NCBI GenBank assembly: GCA_964615375.1
Contig: CAZTOW010000007.1
Location: forward strand, 62,001 to 126,000
Reading direction: 5' to 3'
DNA length: 64,000 nucleotides
Source of the DNA: CAZKWG01 sp964615375
GTDB taxonomy: Bacteria; Myxococcota_A; UBA796; CAZKWG01
This document shows, one piece after another, positions 26,901-35,199 of the stretch. Within the stretch, counting starts at the first letter, position 1. Every line of letters starts with the position of its first letter. Under the pieces are notes generated by a model. The model saw only the letters and a program-made list of their open reading frames with translations. It searched no databases and was not told the DNA's origin. A program made the translations under genes and the position numbers.

Positions 26901-29680
26901 TGGCCGTCTACCGCCGCCGCGCCGCCGCCACGAAGGACCCGTCGGTCCGCGCCCGCCTCATCGCCCGCGTGGCCGACCTGGCCCGCGACGCCGGCGACGC
27001 GGTCTCGGCCATCCAGGCCATCACCGAGGTCATCGAGATCGACTGTGCCGGACGCCCGCTCTTCGCGCTGGCCCGCGTGGCCGAGGGCGTCCACTACTGG
27101 GACGAGGCCCAGCGCGCGCTGCGGGCCGGCGGGGAGCAGTCGCACCTCGTCGAGCTCGCCCGGCTCCAGGAGACCTATGTGCCGGACGCCGCCGCCGCCG
27201 CCGCCGCCTGGCGCCGCGTGCTGGAGCAGGAGCCGACCAACACGGAGGCCGCCGCGGGCGTCGAGCGCACCGTGACCCGCGGGGGCGGGCGCGAGGGTCT
27301 GGCCGAGGCGCACGCGATCCTGGCGGATCACCTGCCGGATCCGGCGATCCGCACGGTCCATGCCCTGCTGGCCGGTCACCTCTTCGAGGCCGCGGGCGAC
27401 CGCGACAACGCCGTCCGCTACTTCCGCGTGGCCTTCGAGGCCCGGCCCGCCCAGGGCAAGGCCTTCGACGCGCTCCGCCGCCTGTACATCGCGGGCGGGG
27501 ACGCCGACGGCGTCGAGTCCCTCTTCGGTGCGCTCTCCGAGAGCGCCCCGCTGGACCTCGCGCTCGCGCTCGAGGAGGCCGGCGCCATCGACCGTGCCGC
27601 GCGCATCTACCAGGCCGAGATCGGCACGCTGCTCGCCGACGAGCCGCTCATGCTCCCGCTCCAAGTCCGCCTCAGCGCGGCCCTCTCGGCGACCGAGCAG
27701 TGGCAGCAGGTCTTCGAGACGCTCGGCCAGGAGCTCGCCTGCCTGCGCGACCCGGAGAACCGCCGCCACGTCGAGGCCCGCCGCCGCCGCATCCTGGCGG
27801 AGAAGCTGGCCGAGACCGAGCAGGCCTGGGAGTTCTACCGTCAGCTCCACGAGGAGTCCCCGGGTGACCGCGAGATCCTCGAGGCCCTGGCCCGCATCGC
27901 CCACGCCCGCGGCGAGACGGATCTGGCGCTCACCTACCTGGACGGGCTCAGCCGCGTCACCCAGAGCCGCGAGGAGGCCGCGCGCTATCAGCGCCGCATC
28001 GCCGACATCCACCGCAGCCGCGGGGACGACGAGGGCGCCCGTCAGGCCTTCCTCCGCGCGCTGGACTTCCAGCCCGAGGATCTGGAGGCGCTGGCCGGGC
28101 TCCGCTCGCTCGCGCAGAACCAGGGCAACTGGCAGGCGCTGGTCGGCGTGCTCGCCCGCGAGGCGACCATGCTCTCCGGCGACGAGCGCCTCGGCCGCTA
28201 CCGCGAGATCGCCCGGATCTGGGAGGAGGAGATCAAGGAGCGCGCCGTGGCCGTGGACGCCTGGCGCAAGGTGCTGGAGGCCGCCCCGGGTGACCTCGAG
28301 GCCCTTCAGCACATGGTCGCCCTGACCCGCGCGCTCGAGGATCACGCCGCCTTCGTGGACGTCGCGCGGGCCCTGGCCGGTCAGCTCGAGGGCGAGGAGC
28401 GCGCCCGCCTGCGCACCGAGATCGGCCGCATCTGCCTCGAGCACCTCTACAACGAGGGCGAGGCCGTGGTCCAGCTGGAGGCCGCCGCCGCCGACGGCAG
28501 CCTGGAGGCCGCCCAGATCCTGGAGCGCGTGTTCGCCGGGCGCGGCGACTGGGAGCGCAGCGTCGCCGCCATCCTGCGGCAGGCGGAGCTGGCGCCCGAC
28601 GAGGCCGTCTCGCTCATGCTGCGCGCCGCGCAGGTGCGCCAGGAGATGCTGCACGACGCGGACGGCGTGGACGGCATCTACCAGGCCGTGCTCGCCCGGG
28701 ATCCCGACAACGCCGAGGCGCTTCGGTTCCGCGGCGCCTGGCTCTACAAGAAGAACGAGCTCTCGGGCGCGGTGGACGTCTGGCGTCGGCTGGAGACCTC
28801 CGAGCTCGGCCGCGATCTGGACGACTTCGACGTCCGGATGGAGGTCTCGCTCTACTTCTTCCGCTTCGCCGAGGCCGAGCGCCAGCTCGGGCAGCTCGAG
28901 GACGCGCTCACCCACTACCGGCGCGCGCTGGAGCTGAACCCCAGCCACCTGCCGAGCCTGGAGGCGGTGGGCCCGGTCTACGTGCAGCTCGGCCGCTGGG
29001 AGCAGGCGGGGGAGACCTACCGCTCCATCCTGCAGCTCACGGGCGGTCAGGGCGACATGGACCGCATCGCCAGCACCTACGTCAGCCTGGGCCTGGTCGA
29101 CCAGCACCTGGGCGACCTGGAGAAGGCCAAGAAGCGCTTCTCCAAGGCGCTGGAGATCCGGCCCAACCACGTCGGCGCGCTGCTGGGCACCGCCAGCGTG
29201 CTGTTCGCGCGCGGCGAGTGGAACAACCTGCTGAACATCTACAACAACATCATCTACCACGCGCAGGAGCCCTCCCGGGTCATCGAGGCGTACCTGGCCA
29301 AGGGCTACGTGCTCGACGCCAAGATGAACCTCCCGGACAAGGCCGCCCAGCACTACCAGAAGAGCCTGGACTACGACCCCGCCCAGCCCACGGCGCTGCT
29401 GCGGCTCGCGGAGATCTCCCTTCGCAAGAAGGATTATCCGCAGGCCGGCGCGCTGGCGGACCGCGGGCTCGGGCTCACGCTCTCGGACGGTCGCCTGCGG
29501 GCCGCCCTGCTGCTGGTCCGCGCCGCCGCGCTCGCCGGGACGGGCCAGGGTGAGCTCGCCGCCGCCAGCTACGGCTCGGCGATCGAGTCCGACGCGTCCT
29601 GGATGGGCCTCGGTGAGCGGATGCCGGCCCCCGACGCGCTCTCCCGCGCGCTGAAGGAGCGGCTCCAGGCCAGCCTGTGA
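23969..29680 (+). CDS. Giant TPR-repeat protein with charged helical rod
   Basis: 1903 residues from the ATG at 23969 (GGGAGCGAG upstream); an in-frame ATG at 23921 adds 16 unlikely residues. Residues 1-30 are an acidic head (DDLGFGDWFQDE). Residues 31-148 are 15 copies of the unit KAREEA(E/D)R, predicted as a stable single helix. Residues about 160-335 are acidic and Pro-rich, disordered. From about residue 345 to the end there are dozens of TPR-like helical hairpins (ALLERALELAPDDW, ALTHYRRALELNPSHLPSLE, KKRFSKALEIRPNHVGALLG). There is no signal peptide, so it is probably a cytoplasmic scaffold. It overlaps the next gene by 4 nt. The partner is unknown; it lies just after the Mla genes. Confidence 0.85.
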   Translation: MPKNSKEMDDLGFGDWFQDESAEDTSAAEAKAREEAERKAREEAERKAREEADRKAREEAERKAREEAERKAREEADRKAREEAERKAREEAERKAREEAERKAREEAERKAREEAERKAREEAERKAREEADRKAREEADRKAREEAAALEDSWFSGDDADQAVASVSGPPPVSGPTIVAPEEEPSAPVQIAAPEPEPEPAPEPPPATLEVEVEAPSQEVAESSEVSVVDEEEEDFEATADSFIDGAPDQTMVMRRENPEVAAEIAAALADRDSRKGSRVQDVVIPRSSDAAPPPPVVPPPIPVPAPILPVALQAPPAEPAGPPPEVAGAWSEDANLLEREAAVATDAASQSALLAEAGRIHAARLGNMDVAERLLSMAIQTGSRDAELLKLYGATVAAREDLVLLRQVLERRANASSGVVAAEALQDAALLERNMRQDAGAVALLERALELAPDDWFTLRLLRELHYRARNWEGLCLVLTSMAGLASGPRASRYLVEQGRILEEQLTRPDQARASYDLALDADPTYAPALLAAERLAHAAGDLARLADLYETQARLSTEADSAFWWARSARFALRAGLDDARVTAAYDAALAASGEDAFELRHEHQHFLASRGRWADLAASLSAEAGLLGGAEAAPVLIRLGAVYADRLSDADAAISAWRAALEADPTADPALESLVVALSGAGRHEELLALFDEHAGRVEDQNLSVSLLVRAGELCEGPIGDLPAASARYRRILETSAGYLPALEGLERVAERMSDWQTLVSLAEQRAMLSEESSVVSLHLFRAGVVCELRLGDRERARSFYQRSLMSQGRYVAALDAYTRLLESEGNWETLADTLGDAALSSEDGNEVVSLTYRAGRLYAERVGNVDKAISALRRCLELSPGFLPAMALLRELCLKGQLWQEAYDLYRQEAEAVENPSRRHWRMLGAAEVARHLSDLDPATVAQEILNEDPNNLAAMSLLEQRALETGDTAGLVAVYRRRAAATKDPSVRARLIARVADLARDAGDAVSAIQAITEVIEIDCAGRPLFALARVAEGVHYWDEAQRALRAGGEQSHLVELARLQETYVPDAAAAAAAWRRVLEQEPTNTEAAAGVERTVTRGGGREGLAEAHAILADHLPDPAIRTVHALLAGHLFEAAGDRDNAVRYFRVAFEARPAQGKAFDALRRLYIAGGDADGVESLFGALSESAPLDLALALEEAGAIDRAARIYQAEIGTLLADEPLMLPLQVRLSAALSATEQWQQVFETLGQELACLRDPENRRHVEARRRRILAEKLAETEQAWEFYRQLHEESPGDREILEALARIAHARGETDLALTYLDGLSRVTQSREEAARYQRRIADIHRSRGDDEGARQAFLRALDFQPEDLEALAGLRSLAQNQGNWQALVGVLAREATMLSGDERLGRYREIARIWEEEIKERAVAVDAWRKVLEAAPGDLEALQHMVALTRALEDHAAFVDVARALAGQLEGEERARLRTEIGRICLEHLYNEGEAVVQLEAAAADGSLEAAQILERVFAGRGDWERSVAAILRQAELAPDEAVSLMLRAAQVRQEMLHDADGVDGIYQAVLARDPDNAEALRFRGAWLYKKNELSGAVDVWRRLETSELGRDLDDFDVRMEVSLYFFRFAEAERQLGQLEDALTHYRRALELNPSHLPSLEAVGPVYVQLGRWEQAGETYRSILQLTGGQGDMDRIASTYVSLGLVDQHLGDLEKAKKRFSKALEIRPNHVGALLGTASVLFARGEWNNLLNIYNNIIYHAQEPSRVIEAYLAKGYVLDAKMNLPDKAAQHYQKSLDYDPAQPTALLRLAEISLRKKDYPQAGALADRGLGLTLSDGRLRAALLLVRAAALAGTGQGELAAASYGSAIESDASWMGLGERMPAPDALSRALKERLQASL
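24059..24412 (+). repeat. 24-bp coding tandem repeat (KAREEAER), 15 copies
   Basis: Each 24-bp unit encodes KAREEAER or KAREEADR. Units vary mainly at third codon positions (AAGGCCCGCGAGGAGGCC versus AAGGCTCGCGAGGAGGCC), and DR variants fall in positions 3, 6, 13 and 14. It lies inside the giant TPR gene. Recombination between units could change rod length by multiples of 8 residues without a frameshift. Confidence 0.95.
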
Positions 29681-30264
29681 GCGAGGTCGGGACCGGGGCT
29701 CAGCGGCTCGGCGCGGCGCTCTTCCGCGCGAGAGGCTGGATCCCGGTCCCGGCGGTCCTGCTCCTGGCCTGGACGGCCCGCCCGCCTGGGGGCTGGGCTC
29801 TCCCTGGCGCCGCGCTGATCCTGTGTGGGTTGGTGCTGCGCGCCTGGGCGGTGGCCCACATCGGGCCGGGATCGCGTCGGAGATCGGGGGACGTGGGCGC
29901 GCTGGCCTGCACCGGCCCCTACGCCCGGTGCAGGAACCCGCTCTACCTGGGCAACCTGCTCCTCTGGGCGGGCGTGGGCCTGGTGGGCGGCTCGCCCGGG
30001 GTCGCCCTCCTGGTGGTCTCCGCGCTCGCGCTGCACTATGCCCTGGTCGTGCGCTGGGAGGAGGCCCGGCTCGCCGAGGCCCTGGGCGAGCCCTACCGCG
30101 CCTGGGCCGCGCGCACGCCGCGCTGGCTGCCCTTCGGCGGCCCGGCGGGCGAGGCCCCCGGCGACTGGCGCGCCGCCTGGAAGAGCGAGCGCTCCACCCG
30201 TCTCGCGGCGCTGGCGGTGCTGGGCGCCGTCCTGGGCGCCGGGATCCTGCGAGGCCCCTCGTGA
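29677..30264 (+). CDS. Isoprenylcysteine carboxyl methyltransferase-like integral membrane protein
   Basis: 195 residues from a GTG overlapping the previous stop. It is hydrophobic with about four to five membrane helices. The family's C-terminal cofactor region is clear: GPYARCRNPLYLGNLL followed by RWEEARLAEALGEPYRAW. These enzymes transfer methyl groups from S-adenosylmethionine to small or lipid substrates in the membrane; bacterial members are mostly uncharacterised. Its stop overlaps the GTG of the cysteine desulfurase. Confidence 0.85.
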   Translation: MSEVGTGAQRLGAALFRARGWIPVPAVLLLAWTARPPGGWALPGAALILCGLVLRAWAVAHIGPGSRRRSGDVGALACTGPYARCRNPLYLGNLLLWAGVGLVGGSPGVALLVVSALALHYALVVRWEEARLAEALGEPYRAWAARTPRWLPFGGPAGEAPGDWRAAWKSERSTRLAALAVLGAVLGAGILRGPS

Positions 30265-31322
30265 TCTATCTGGACTACAACGCCACCTCTCCGCTGCTGC
30301 CCGAGGTCCGGGCCGCCCTGGTCGGCGCGCTGGACCTCTTCGGCAACCCCTCCTCGGGACACCGCGTCGGGCGGGAGGCCGCGATGGCCCTGGACACCGC
30401 CCGCGGGCAGGTGGCGCGGATGATGGGCCGGGATCCCCGCGAGCTCGTCTTCACCAGCGGCGCCACCGAGGCCAACGCGCTCGCCCTCCTGGGGCTCCGC
30501 ACCGAGGCCCGGCCCGAGGTCTGGGTCTCCGCCGTGGAGCACCCCTCCGTGCTGGCCTGGGCCACCCGCCGCCTCCCGGTGGACAGCCGCGGTCTCCTGG
30601 ACCTGGAGCGCTTGGACGAAGCCCTGCGCGCGGGCGCGAGCCGGGTGGCCGCCCTGAGCGTGCAGGCGGCCAGCAACGAGAGCGGCGTGCTCCAGCCCAT
30701 CGCCGAGATCGCCGCGCTGGCCCGCGCGCACGGGGTCACGCTCCACTGCGACGCCGTCCAGGTCCCTGGCCGCGTATCGACGCTCCTGGACGCCGATCTC
30801 GTCACGCTCTCCGCCCACAAGATGGGGGGCCCCAAGGGCGTGGGCGCCCTCCTCGGCCGCCCCCTCCCGCGACCCATGCTCCAGGGGGGCTCGCAGGAGC
30901 GCGGGGTCCGGCCCGGCACCCAGAACCTGCTCGGGATCCTGGGCTTCGCCGCGGCGGCCGAGGCGATCTCCCGCCGCCCCCTCCAGCGCCCCGAGGCCCG
31001 CGACCGGCTCCAGGAGCGGCTGGTGGCCCTGGGCGCGCGGGTGGTGGGAGCGCGGGCGCCGCGCCTGCCCAACACGCTGCTGGTCCTCTTCGACGCCCCC
31101 GGAGACGTGGTCGCCGCGGCCCTGGACCTGGCCGGGATCGCCGTCTCGACAGGCTCGGCCTGCGCGTCTGGCGCGGCCAACGCCAGCCCCGCGCTCCAGG
31201 CGATGGGCATGCAGGGTACACCTGTGCGGATCTCCCTCGGCCCGGATAGCATCTCCGAAGATGAAGTCGGCGCGGTGGAGGAGGTGGTGTCCAGGACGCT
31301 CTCGGCCTGGTCGCGACCCTGA
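30261..31322 (+). CDS. Cysteine desulfurase, IscS/NifS type
   Basis: 353 residues from the GTG at 30261, which starts exactly at IYLDYNATSPL. It is a PLP enzyme that removes sulfur from cysteine for iron-sulfur clusters or tRNA thiolation. Motifs: GNPSSGHRVGREA, FTSGATEANALAL, HCDAVQVPGR, the PLP lysine SAHKMGGPKGVG and the catalytic cysteine loop STGSACASGA. The length is slightly short (IscS about 400). No IscU is nearby, but a radical-SAM-derived gene lies two genes on. It is tightly coupled to the upstream gene and 23 nt before rnc. Confidence 0.92.
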   Translation: MIYLDYNATSPLLPEVRAALVGALDLFGNPSSGHRVGREAAMALDTARGQVARMMGRDPRELVFTSGATEANALALLGLRTEARPEVWVSAVEHPSVLAWATRRLPVDSRGLLDLERLDEALRAGASRVAALSVQAASNESGVLQPIAEIAALARAHGVTLHCDAVQVPGRVSTLLDADLVTLSAHKMGGPKGVGALLGRPLPRPMLQGGSQERGVRPGTQNLLGILGFAAAAEAISRRPLQRPEARDRLQERLVALGARVVGARAPRLPNTLLVLFDAPGDVVAAALDLAGIAVSTGSACASGAANASPALQAMGMQGTPVRISLGPDSISEDEVGAVEEVVSRTLSAWSRP

Positions 31323-31345
31323 GGAGCGCCCGCCCCGGAGCCTCG

Positions 31346-32044
31346 ATGAGAGACCTGTTTCGTAACGTCGCGCTCTACGACATGGCGCTCACCCACCGGT
31401 CTTGGAAGCGCAACGCCGACGATCCCGACTATGAGCGCCTGGAGTTCCTGGGCGACGCGGTGCTGCAGCTCTACGTGACGGAGATGCTGTACGCGCGCTT
31501 CCCGGATTGGAAGGCGGGCGATCTCACGAAGCTGCGCCAACGCCTGGTCAACGAGGACACGCTGGCCCGCCTGGCCTTCGGGATGGGGCTCGGCTCGCAG
31601 GCCCGGCTGGGCAAGGGCGAGGAGACCACCGGCGGTCGGGAGCGCCCCGCCCTCCTGGCCGATCTCTTCGAGGCCGTGCTGGGCGCGCTCTACCTGGACC
31701 AGGGCGCCGAGCCCGCGCGCCGCATGATCGAGCAGCGCCTGGGCCCCGAGCTCGAGATGTTCGCCGAGTCCATGGCCCCGGTGATCACGCTGGGCGAGGT
31801 GCAGAGCGCGAAGAACCAGCTCCAGGAGTGGACGCAGGCCCCGCACCGCCGCCTGGGCACCCCGACCTACGATCTGGTGGAGAAGCTGGGCACCGACCAC
31901 CAGCCCACCTTCCGCGTCGCCGTGACCGTGGGCGGGCGGGTGATCGCCACGGGCGACGGCCCCTCGCTGAAGAAGGCCGAGGCCGCCGCGGCGGGTGAGG
32001 GGCTGCGCAAGCTCCAGGCCCAGGAGGCCGGAGCCAGCCTGTGA
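31346..32044 (+). CDS. rnc: Ribonuclease III
   Basis: 232 residues, normal length. It cleaves double-stranded RNA in rRNA and mRNA processing. The nuclease signature ERLEFLGDAVLQLYVTEMLY and the second acidic cluster DLFEAVLGALYLDQG are intact. The C-terminal double-stranded RNA-binding domain follows (NQLQEWTQA, TYDLVEKLGTDHQPTFRVAV, KKAEAAAAGEGLRKL). Era lies about 4 kb further on with other genes between, rather than directly behind rnc as in many bacteria. Its stop overlaps the next start. Confidence 0.95.
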   Translation: MRDLFRNVALYDMALTHRSWKRNADDPDYERLEFLGDAVLQLYVTEMLYARFPDWKAGDLTKLRQRLVNEDTLARLAFGMGLGSQARLGKGEETTGGRERPALLADLFEAVLGALYLDQGAEPARRMIEQRLGPELEMFAESMAPVITLGEVQSAKNQLQEWTQAPHRRLGTPTYDLVEKLGTDHQPTFRVAVTVGGRVIATGDGPSLKKAEAAAAGEGLRKLQAQEAGASL

Positions 32045-33006
32045 GGCGGATCGTGCCCGTGGACCTGGGCGGCGCGCGCCAGCGCTGCGAGGTCTACCCC
32101 CCGCCCGTGGCGCCCCCGCCCGAGCCGGAGCTCGTGGACGCCCTGATCCAGAGCTACCGCGCCGACCTGGCCCCGGGCGAGGCCCTGGAGCTGGCCTTCT
32201 TCCACGGCGGAGTCCCCTCGGACGCGCTGCTGGAGGTGGCCGCGGGCCTGCCCGTGCGGGTGTGCTGCTCGCCCGCCGACCTGAGCCCGGAGGAGGCCGA
32301 CCGCCTCGCGGCCCGGGGCGTGGGCCTCGTCGAGCTCGACGTGCTCACCTTCGCCGATCCGGTGCTCCGCGCGCTCTCCCGCGGGTACAACGCCGCGCGC
32401 GTGCAGGCGCAGCGGGCGGGCCTCGCGCGCCGGGGCGTCGCCGTGGGCCTCACGCTCATGCCCGGCCTGCCCGGCTCCAGCCACCCGGGCGCCCTGGCCG
32501 ACGTGGATCGCGCCCTCGACCCCAACCTCCCGCGCCCCGCCCTGATCCGCGTGCTCCCCGCGCTGGCGCTGGCCGGGGCCGGGCTGGCCCGCTGGATGGA
32601 GGAGGGGCGCTGGCGCCCGATGCGCCTGGGCGAGGCCGTCACCACCGTCGCCGCCATGCTCGACCGCCTGGAGCCCTCCGGCGTCCCCGTCGCCCGCGTG
32701 GGCTGGCAGCCTCAGCAGGATCTCCCCTGGCGCATGGTCGGCGGCCCCTGGCACCCGAACCTGCGCGGGCTGGTGGCCGGGAGGCGCCTGCGCAGGCGCG
32801 CGGCGGAGGCGCTGCGCGGGGTGGAGCCCGGGGCCAGCGTCACCCTGGGCGTGAACCCCAAGGACGAGGGCGACCTGCGCGGCAGCTCGGGCGAGCACCT
32901 GCGGGCGCTACGGGTCGCGCTGAGCCTCGAGGACATCCGGCTGGCCCCGGACGCGCGCCAGGATCGGGGCACGGTGGTCCTGGTCGAGGCGCGATCCTCA
33001 GCCTGA
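32041..33006 (+). CDS. Radical SAM (Elp3-like) family derivative lacking the cluster-binding cysteines
   Basis: 321 residues from a GTG overlapping the rnc stop. The middle follows the Elp3-like radical SAM core seen in genes beside rnc in other bacteria: LELAFFHGGVP, VRVCCSPADLSPEEADRLAARGV, LVELDVLTFADPVLRALSRGY and GVAVGLTLMPGLPGSS. The N-terminal loop, normally with CxxxCxxC for the 4Fe-4S cluster, reads VDLGGARQRCEVYPPP and keeps only one cysteine. It therefore probably cannot reductively cleave S-adenosylmethionine. It may have become a binding protein or gained another chemistry. No frameshift or internal stop is seen, so it looks maintained rather than decayed. Confidence 0.75.
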   Translation: MRRIVPVDLGGARQRCEVYPPPVAPPPEPELVDALIQSYRADLAPGEALELAFFHGGVPSDALLEVAAGLPVRVCCSPADLSPEEADRLAARGVGLVELDVLTFADPVLRALSRGYNAARVQAQRAGLARRGVAVGLTLMPGLPGSSHPGALADVDRALDPNLPRPALIRVLPALALAGAGLARWMEEGRWRPMRLGEAVTTVAAMLDRLEPSGVPVARVGWQPQQDLPWRMVGGPWHPNLRGLVAGRRLRRRAAEALRGVEPGASVTLGVNPKDEGDLRGSSGEHLRALRVALSLEDIRLAPDARQDRGTVVLVEARSSA

Positions 33007-33035
33007 GCCGCGCCCTTTCACCGTGTGTCGTGCGC

Positions 33036-33066
33036 TTGACGAAAAATCGGCGAACCCGGGTGTAAG
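33036..33066 (+). promoter_or_regulatory. Candidate promoter for the von Willebrand lipoprotein gene
   Basis: TTGACG (33036-33041) is followed after 19 nt by TGTAAG (33061-33066) within an AT-richer patch (GAAAAATCGG). The spacing is longer than ideal, so the -10 assignment is tentative. Confidence 0.35.
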
Positions 33067-33100
33067 CGCGCTGTCCCATCAAGCGTAACAGACGCACGAG

Positions 33101-33140
33101 CCCCGGGAACATTCGACGCCGTGTCGAGAGCTTCCCCGGG
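33101..33140 (+). promoter_or_regulatory. Structured leader (hairpin) upstream of the von Willebrand gene
   Basis: CCCCGGGAA (33101-33109) pairs with TTCCCCGGG (33132-33140) with one bulge. An inner stem TCGAC/GTCGA closes a GCCGT loop (33113-33127). It ends 8 nt before the AGGAG ribosome site (33149-33153). Confidence 0.45.
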
Positions 33141-33159
33141 CACCATCCAGGAGCCCACC

Positions 33160-35088
33160 ATGTCGCAGACCTCGTCTGACGCTCGTCGTACGCCCGCCCG
33201 CCGCCCCTCCTCCGACTACACGATCCTCGGCCGCGGAGCCTGCGTCCTCGCGCTCCTGCTTTCCGTCGCCTGCGCCAACTACGCCAGCGCACCCGACGCC
33301 ACCAGGGTCGAGCACGAGCCCGCGGCGCGCCAGCTCGCCATGGAGCGGCCCGCATCCGACGACATCGCCGAGGTGGACGCCCCCACAACGCATGACGCGG
33401 CGCGCACGACGACGTCCGCGCCCGCCGCCCCTCCCCAGGACCGGGCCGAGCGCTTTCCTCGTATCTCGAGTGAGGTGCGCACCGCGGCGGAGTCGCAGCC
33501 GCCCTACGCGAGGGACGCCCGTCGGCGGGAGCTCAGCGAGGGGGTCGGCGACCTCATCGGCCAGGAGCAGACCGTGATCGGCTCGGGCGGCCTGGGCACG
33601 CGGGGCACGGGCCTCGGCGGCGGCGGCGGCATGGGGGCCGCCCAGGGCGCGAAGGTCGCCTACGGCACCAGCGCCCCGACTCTGCAGGCCAACACCGAGC
33701 AGTACACCGACTACGGCACCAACGCGATGACGGCCACGGCTCGGGACCACCTCTCCACCTTCTCCATCGACGTCGACACCGCCAGCTACACCATCGCCCG
33801 CCGCAAGCTGGGGGAGGGCACGCTGCCCCCGGCCGCCAGCGTCCGCGTCGAGGAATTCGTCAACTACTTCCAGTACCGCTACCAGGGACCCACCGGGGAC
33901 GCGCCCTTCGCGGTCAACCTCGAGGCCGCCCCGAGCCCCTGGGAGCCCCAGCACCACGTCATCCGCGTCGGGGTTCAGGGCAAGGAACTGGCCGCCGGCT
34001 CGCGCCCGCGCCGCCTGACCTTCCTGGTGGACGTGAGCGGCTCCATGCAGTCCGAGGACAAGATCGGGCTCGTCAAGCGCAGCCTGCACCTGCTGGTGGA
34101 CCAGCTCGGGCCGGAGGACTCCATCGCGCTGGTCACCTACGCCGGCTCCACCCGGGTCGTGCTGAAGGCCACGCCGGTGACCCGCCGCGCGGACATCCAC
34201 GACGCCATCGAGCAGCTCACCGCGGGCGGGTCCACGGCCATGGGCTCGGGCATCGGGCTCGCCTACGAGCAGGCGTCCAGCGCCTACGTCAAGGGCGCGG
34301 AGAACCGCGTGCTGGTGCTCTCGGACGGCGACGCCAACGTGGGCCCGACCTCTCACGAGCAGATCCTCGACACCATCGAGGACTACACCCAGCAGGGCAT
34401 CACGCTGTCCACCTTCGGCTTCGGGAGCGGCAACTACAAGGACACCCTGATGGAGCAGATCGCCGACAAGGGCGACGGCAACTACACCTACGTGGACAGC
34501 TACTCCGAGGCCCGGCGCGCCTTCGGCGAGAAGCTCAGCGGCACGCTGGACACCATCGCCCGGGACGTCAAGATCCAGGTGGACTTCGACCCCGACGCGG
34601 TGCTGTCCTGGCGGCTCGTGGGCTACGAGAACCGCGACATCGCCGACCGCGACTTCCGCAACGACAAGGTGGACGCGGGCGAGGTGGGCTCCGGCCACAG
34701 CGTGACCGCCCTCTACGACGTGGTGCTCTCCGACGACGCGCTCACCCGGGGCGAGCCCCTGGCGACCGTGCGGATCCGCGCGAAGAAGCCCGGCCCCGAC
34801 AGCGCCGCCCGCGAGTTCGAGACCACGCTCACCAGCCGCGCCTTCCGCGACACCATGGGCGAGAGCTCCCAGGACTTCCGCCTGGCCGTGGCCGCCGCCT
34901 CCTTCGCCGAGGTGATGCGCGGCAGCCAGTACGCCCAGGAGCTCAGCTACGCCCAGGTCTACACCCTGGCCGATGGGGCGAAGCGCAAGGGGATGCAGGA
35001 GGATCGCGAGCTCTGCGAGCTCATCGCGCAGGCCGGGCGGCTCTCCGGCGAGCGCGGGCCCTGGAGCGGCGGCCTGGCCGAGCGCTGA
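33160..35088 (+). CDS. von Willebrand factor type A lipoprotein (YfbK-like)
   Basis: 642 residues from the ATG at 33160, supported by AGGAG at 33149 and by the lipobox LLSVAC that follows. Residues about 45-190 are a variable, partly Gly-rich segment. A vWA-associated N-terminal domain follows (TFSIDVDTASYTIARRKL, RVEEFVNYFQY). The vWA domain has a complete MIDAS start, DVSGSMQ, with LSDGDANVG further on. The C-terminal YfbK-type domain ends the protein (LSYAQVYTLADGA). It is likely anchored in the envelope and binds partners through a metal ion. It has its own leader and promoter region. The exact role of YfbK-type proteins is unknown. Confidence 0.9.
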   Translation: MSQTSSDARRTPARRPSSDYTILGRGACVLALLLSVACANYASAPDATRVEHEPAARQLAMERPASDDIAEVDAPTTHDAARTTTSAPAAPPQDRAERFPRISSEVRTAAESQPPYARDARRRELSEGVGDLIGQEQTVIGSGGLGTRGTGLGGGGGMGAAQGAKVAYGTSAPTLQANTEQYTDYGTNAMTATARDHLSTFSIDVDTASYTIARRKLGEGTLPPAASVRVEEFVNYFQYRYQGPTGDAPFAVNLEAAPSPWEPQHHVIRVGVQGKELAAGSRPRRLTFLVDVSGSMQSEDKIGLVKRSLHLLVDQLGPEDSIALVTYAGSTRVVLKATPVTRRADIHDAIEQLTAGGSTAMGSGIGLAYEQASSAYVKGAENRVLVLSDGDANVGPTSHEQILDTIEDYTQQGITLSTFGFGSGNYKDTLMEQIADKGDGNYTYVDSYSEARRAFGEKLSGTLDTIARDVKIQVDFDPDAVLSWRLVGYENRDIADRDFRNDKVDAGEVGSGHSVTALYDVVLSDDALTRGEPLATVRIRAKKPGPDSAAREFETTLTSRAFRDTMGESSQDFRLAVAAASFAEVMRGSQYAQELSYAQVYTLADGAKRKGMQEDRELCELIAQAGRLSGERGPWSGGLAER

Positions 35089-35141
35089 TCTTCACCCCGA
35101 GCACCGAGCTGCCCGCCCTGGCCCAAAGCCGTGGCGGGCGC

Positions 35142-35170
35142 TTGCGTTCTGACGGGTCCGAGTGTATATC
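35142..35170 (+). promoter_or_regulatory. Promoter and possible operator of the toxin-antitoxin pair
   Basis: TTGCGT (35142-35147) and TATATC (35165-35170) are separated by exactly 17 nt. Just downstream, CAGTCT occurs twice with a 9-nt period (35171-35185), a plausible binding site for the antitoxin, which usually represses its own promoter. Confidence 0.55.
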
Positions 35171-35199
35171 AGTCTGGACAGTCTAGCCAGGAGACTCCT

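Noticed and set aside
24029..29353. Very long open frame on the minus strand opposite the TPR gene
   Set aside because: It is the mirror of a high-GC coding region with G/C third positions. Its translation is low-complexity (Gly/Leu/Ala/Val) and has no domain, whereas the plus frame has clear TPR repeats.
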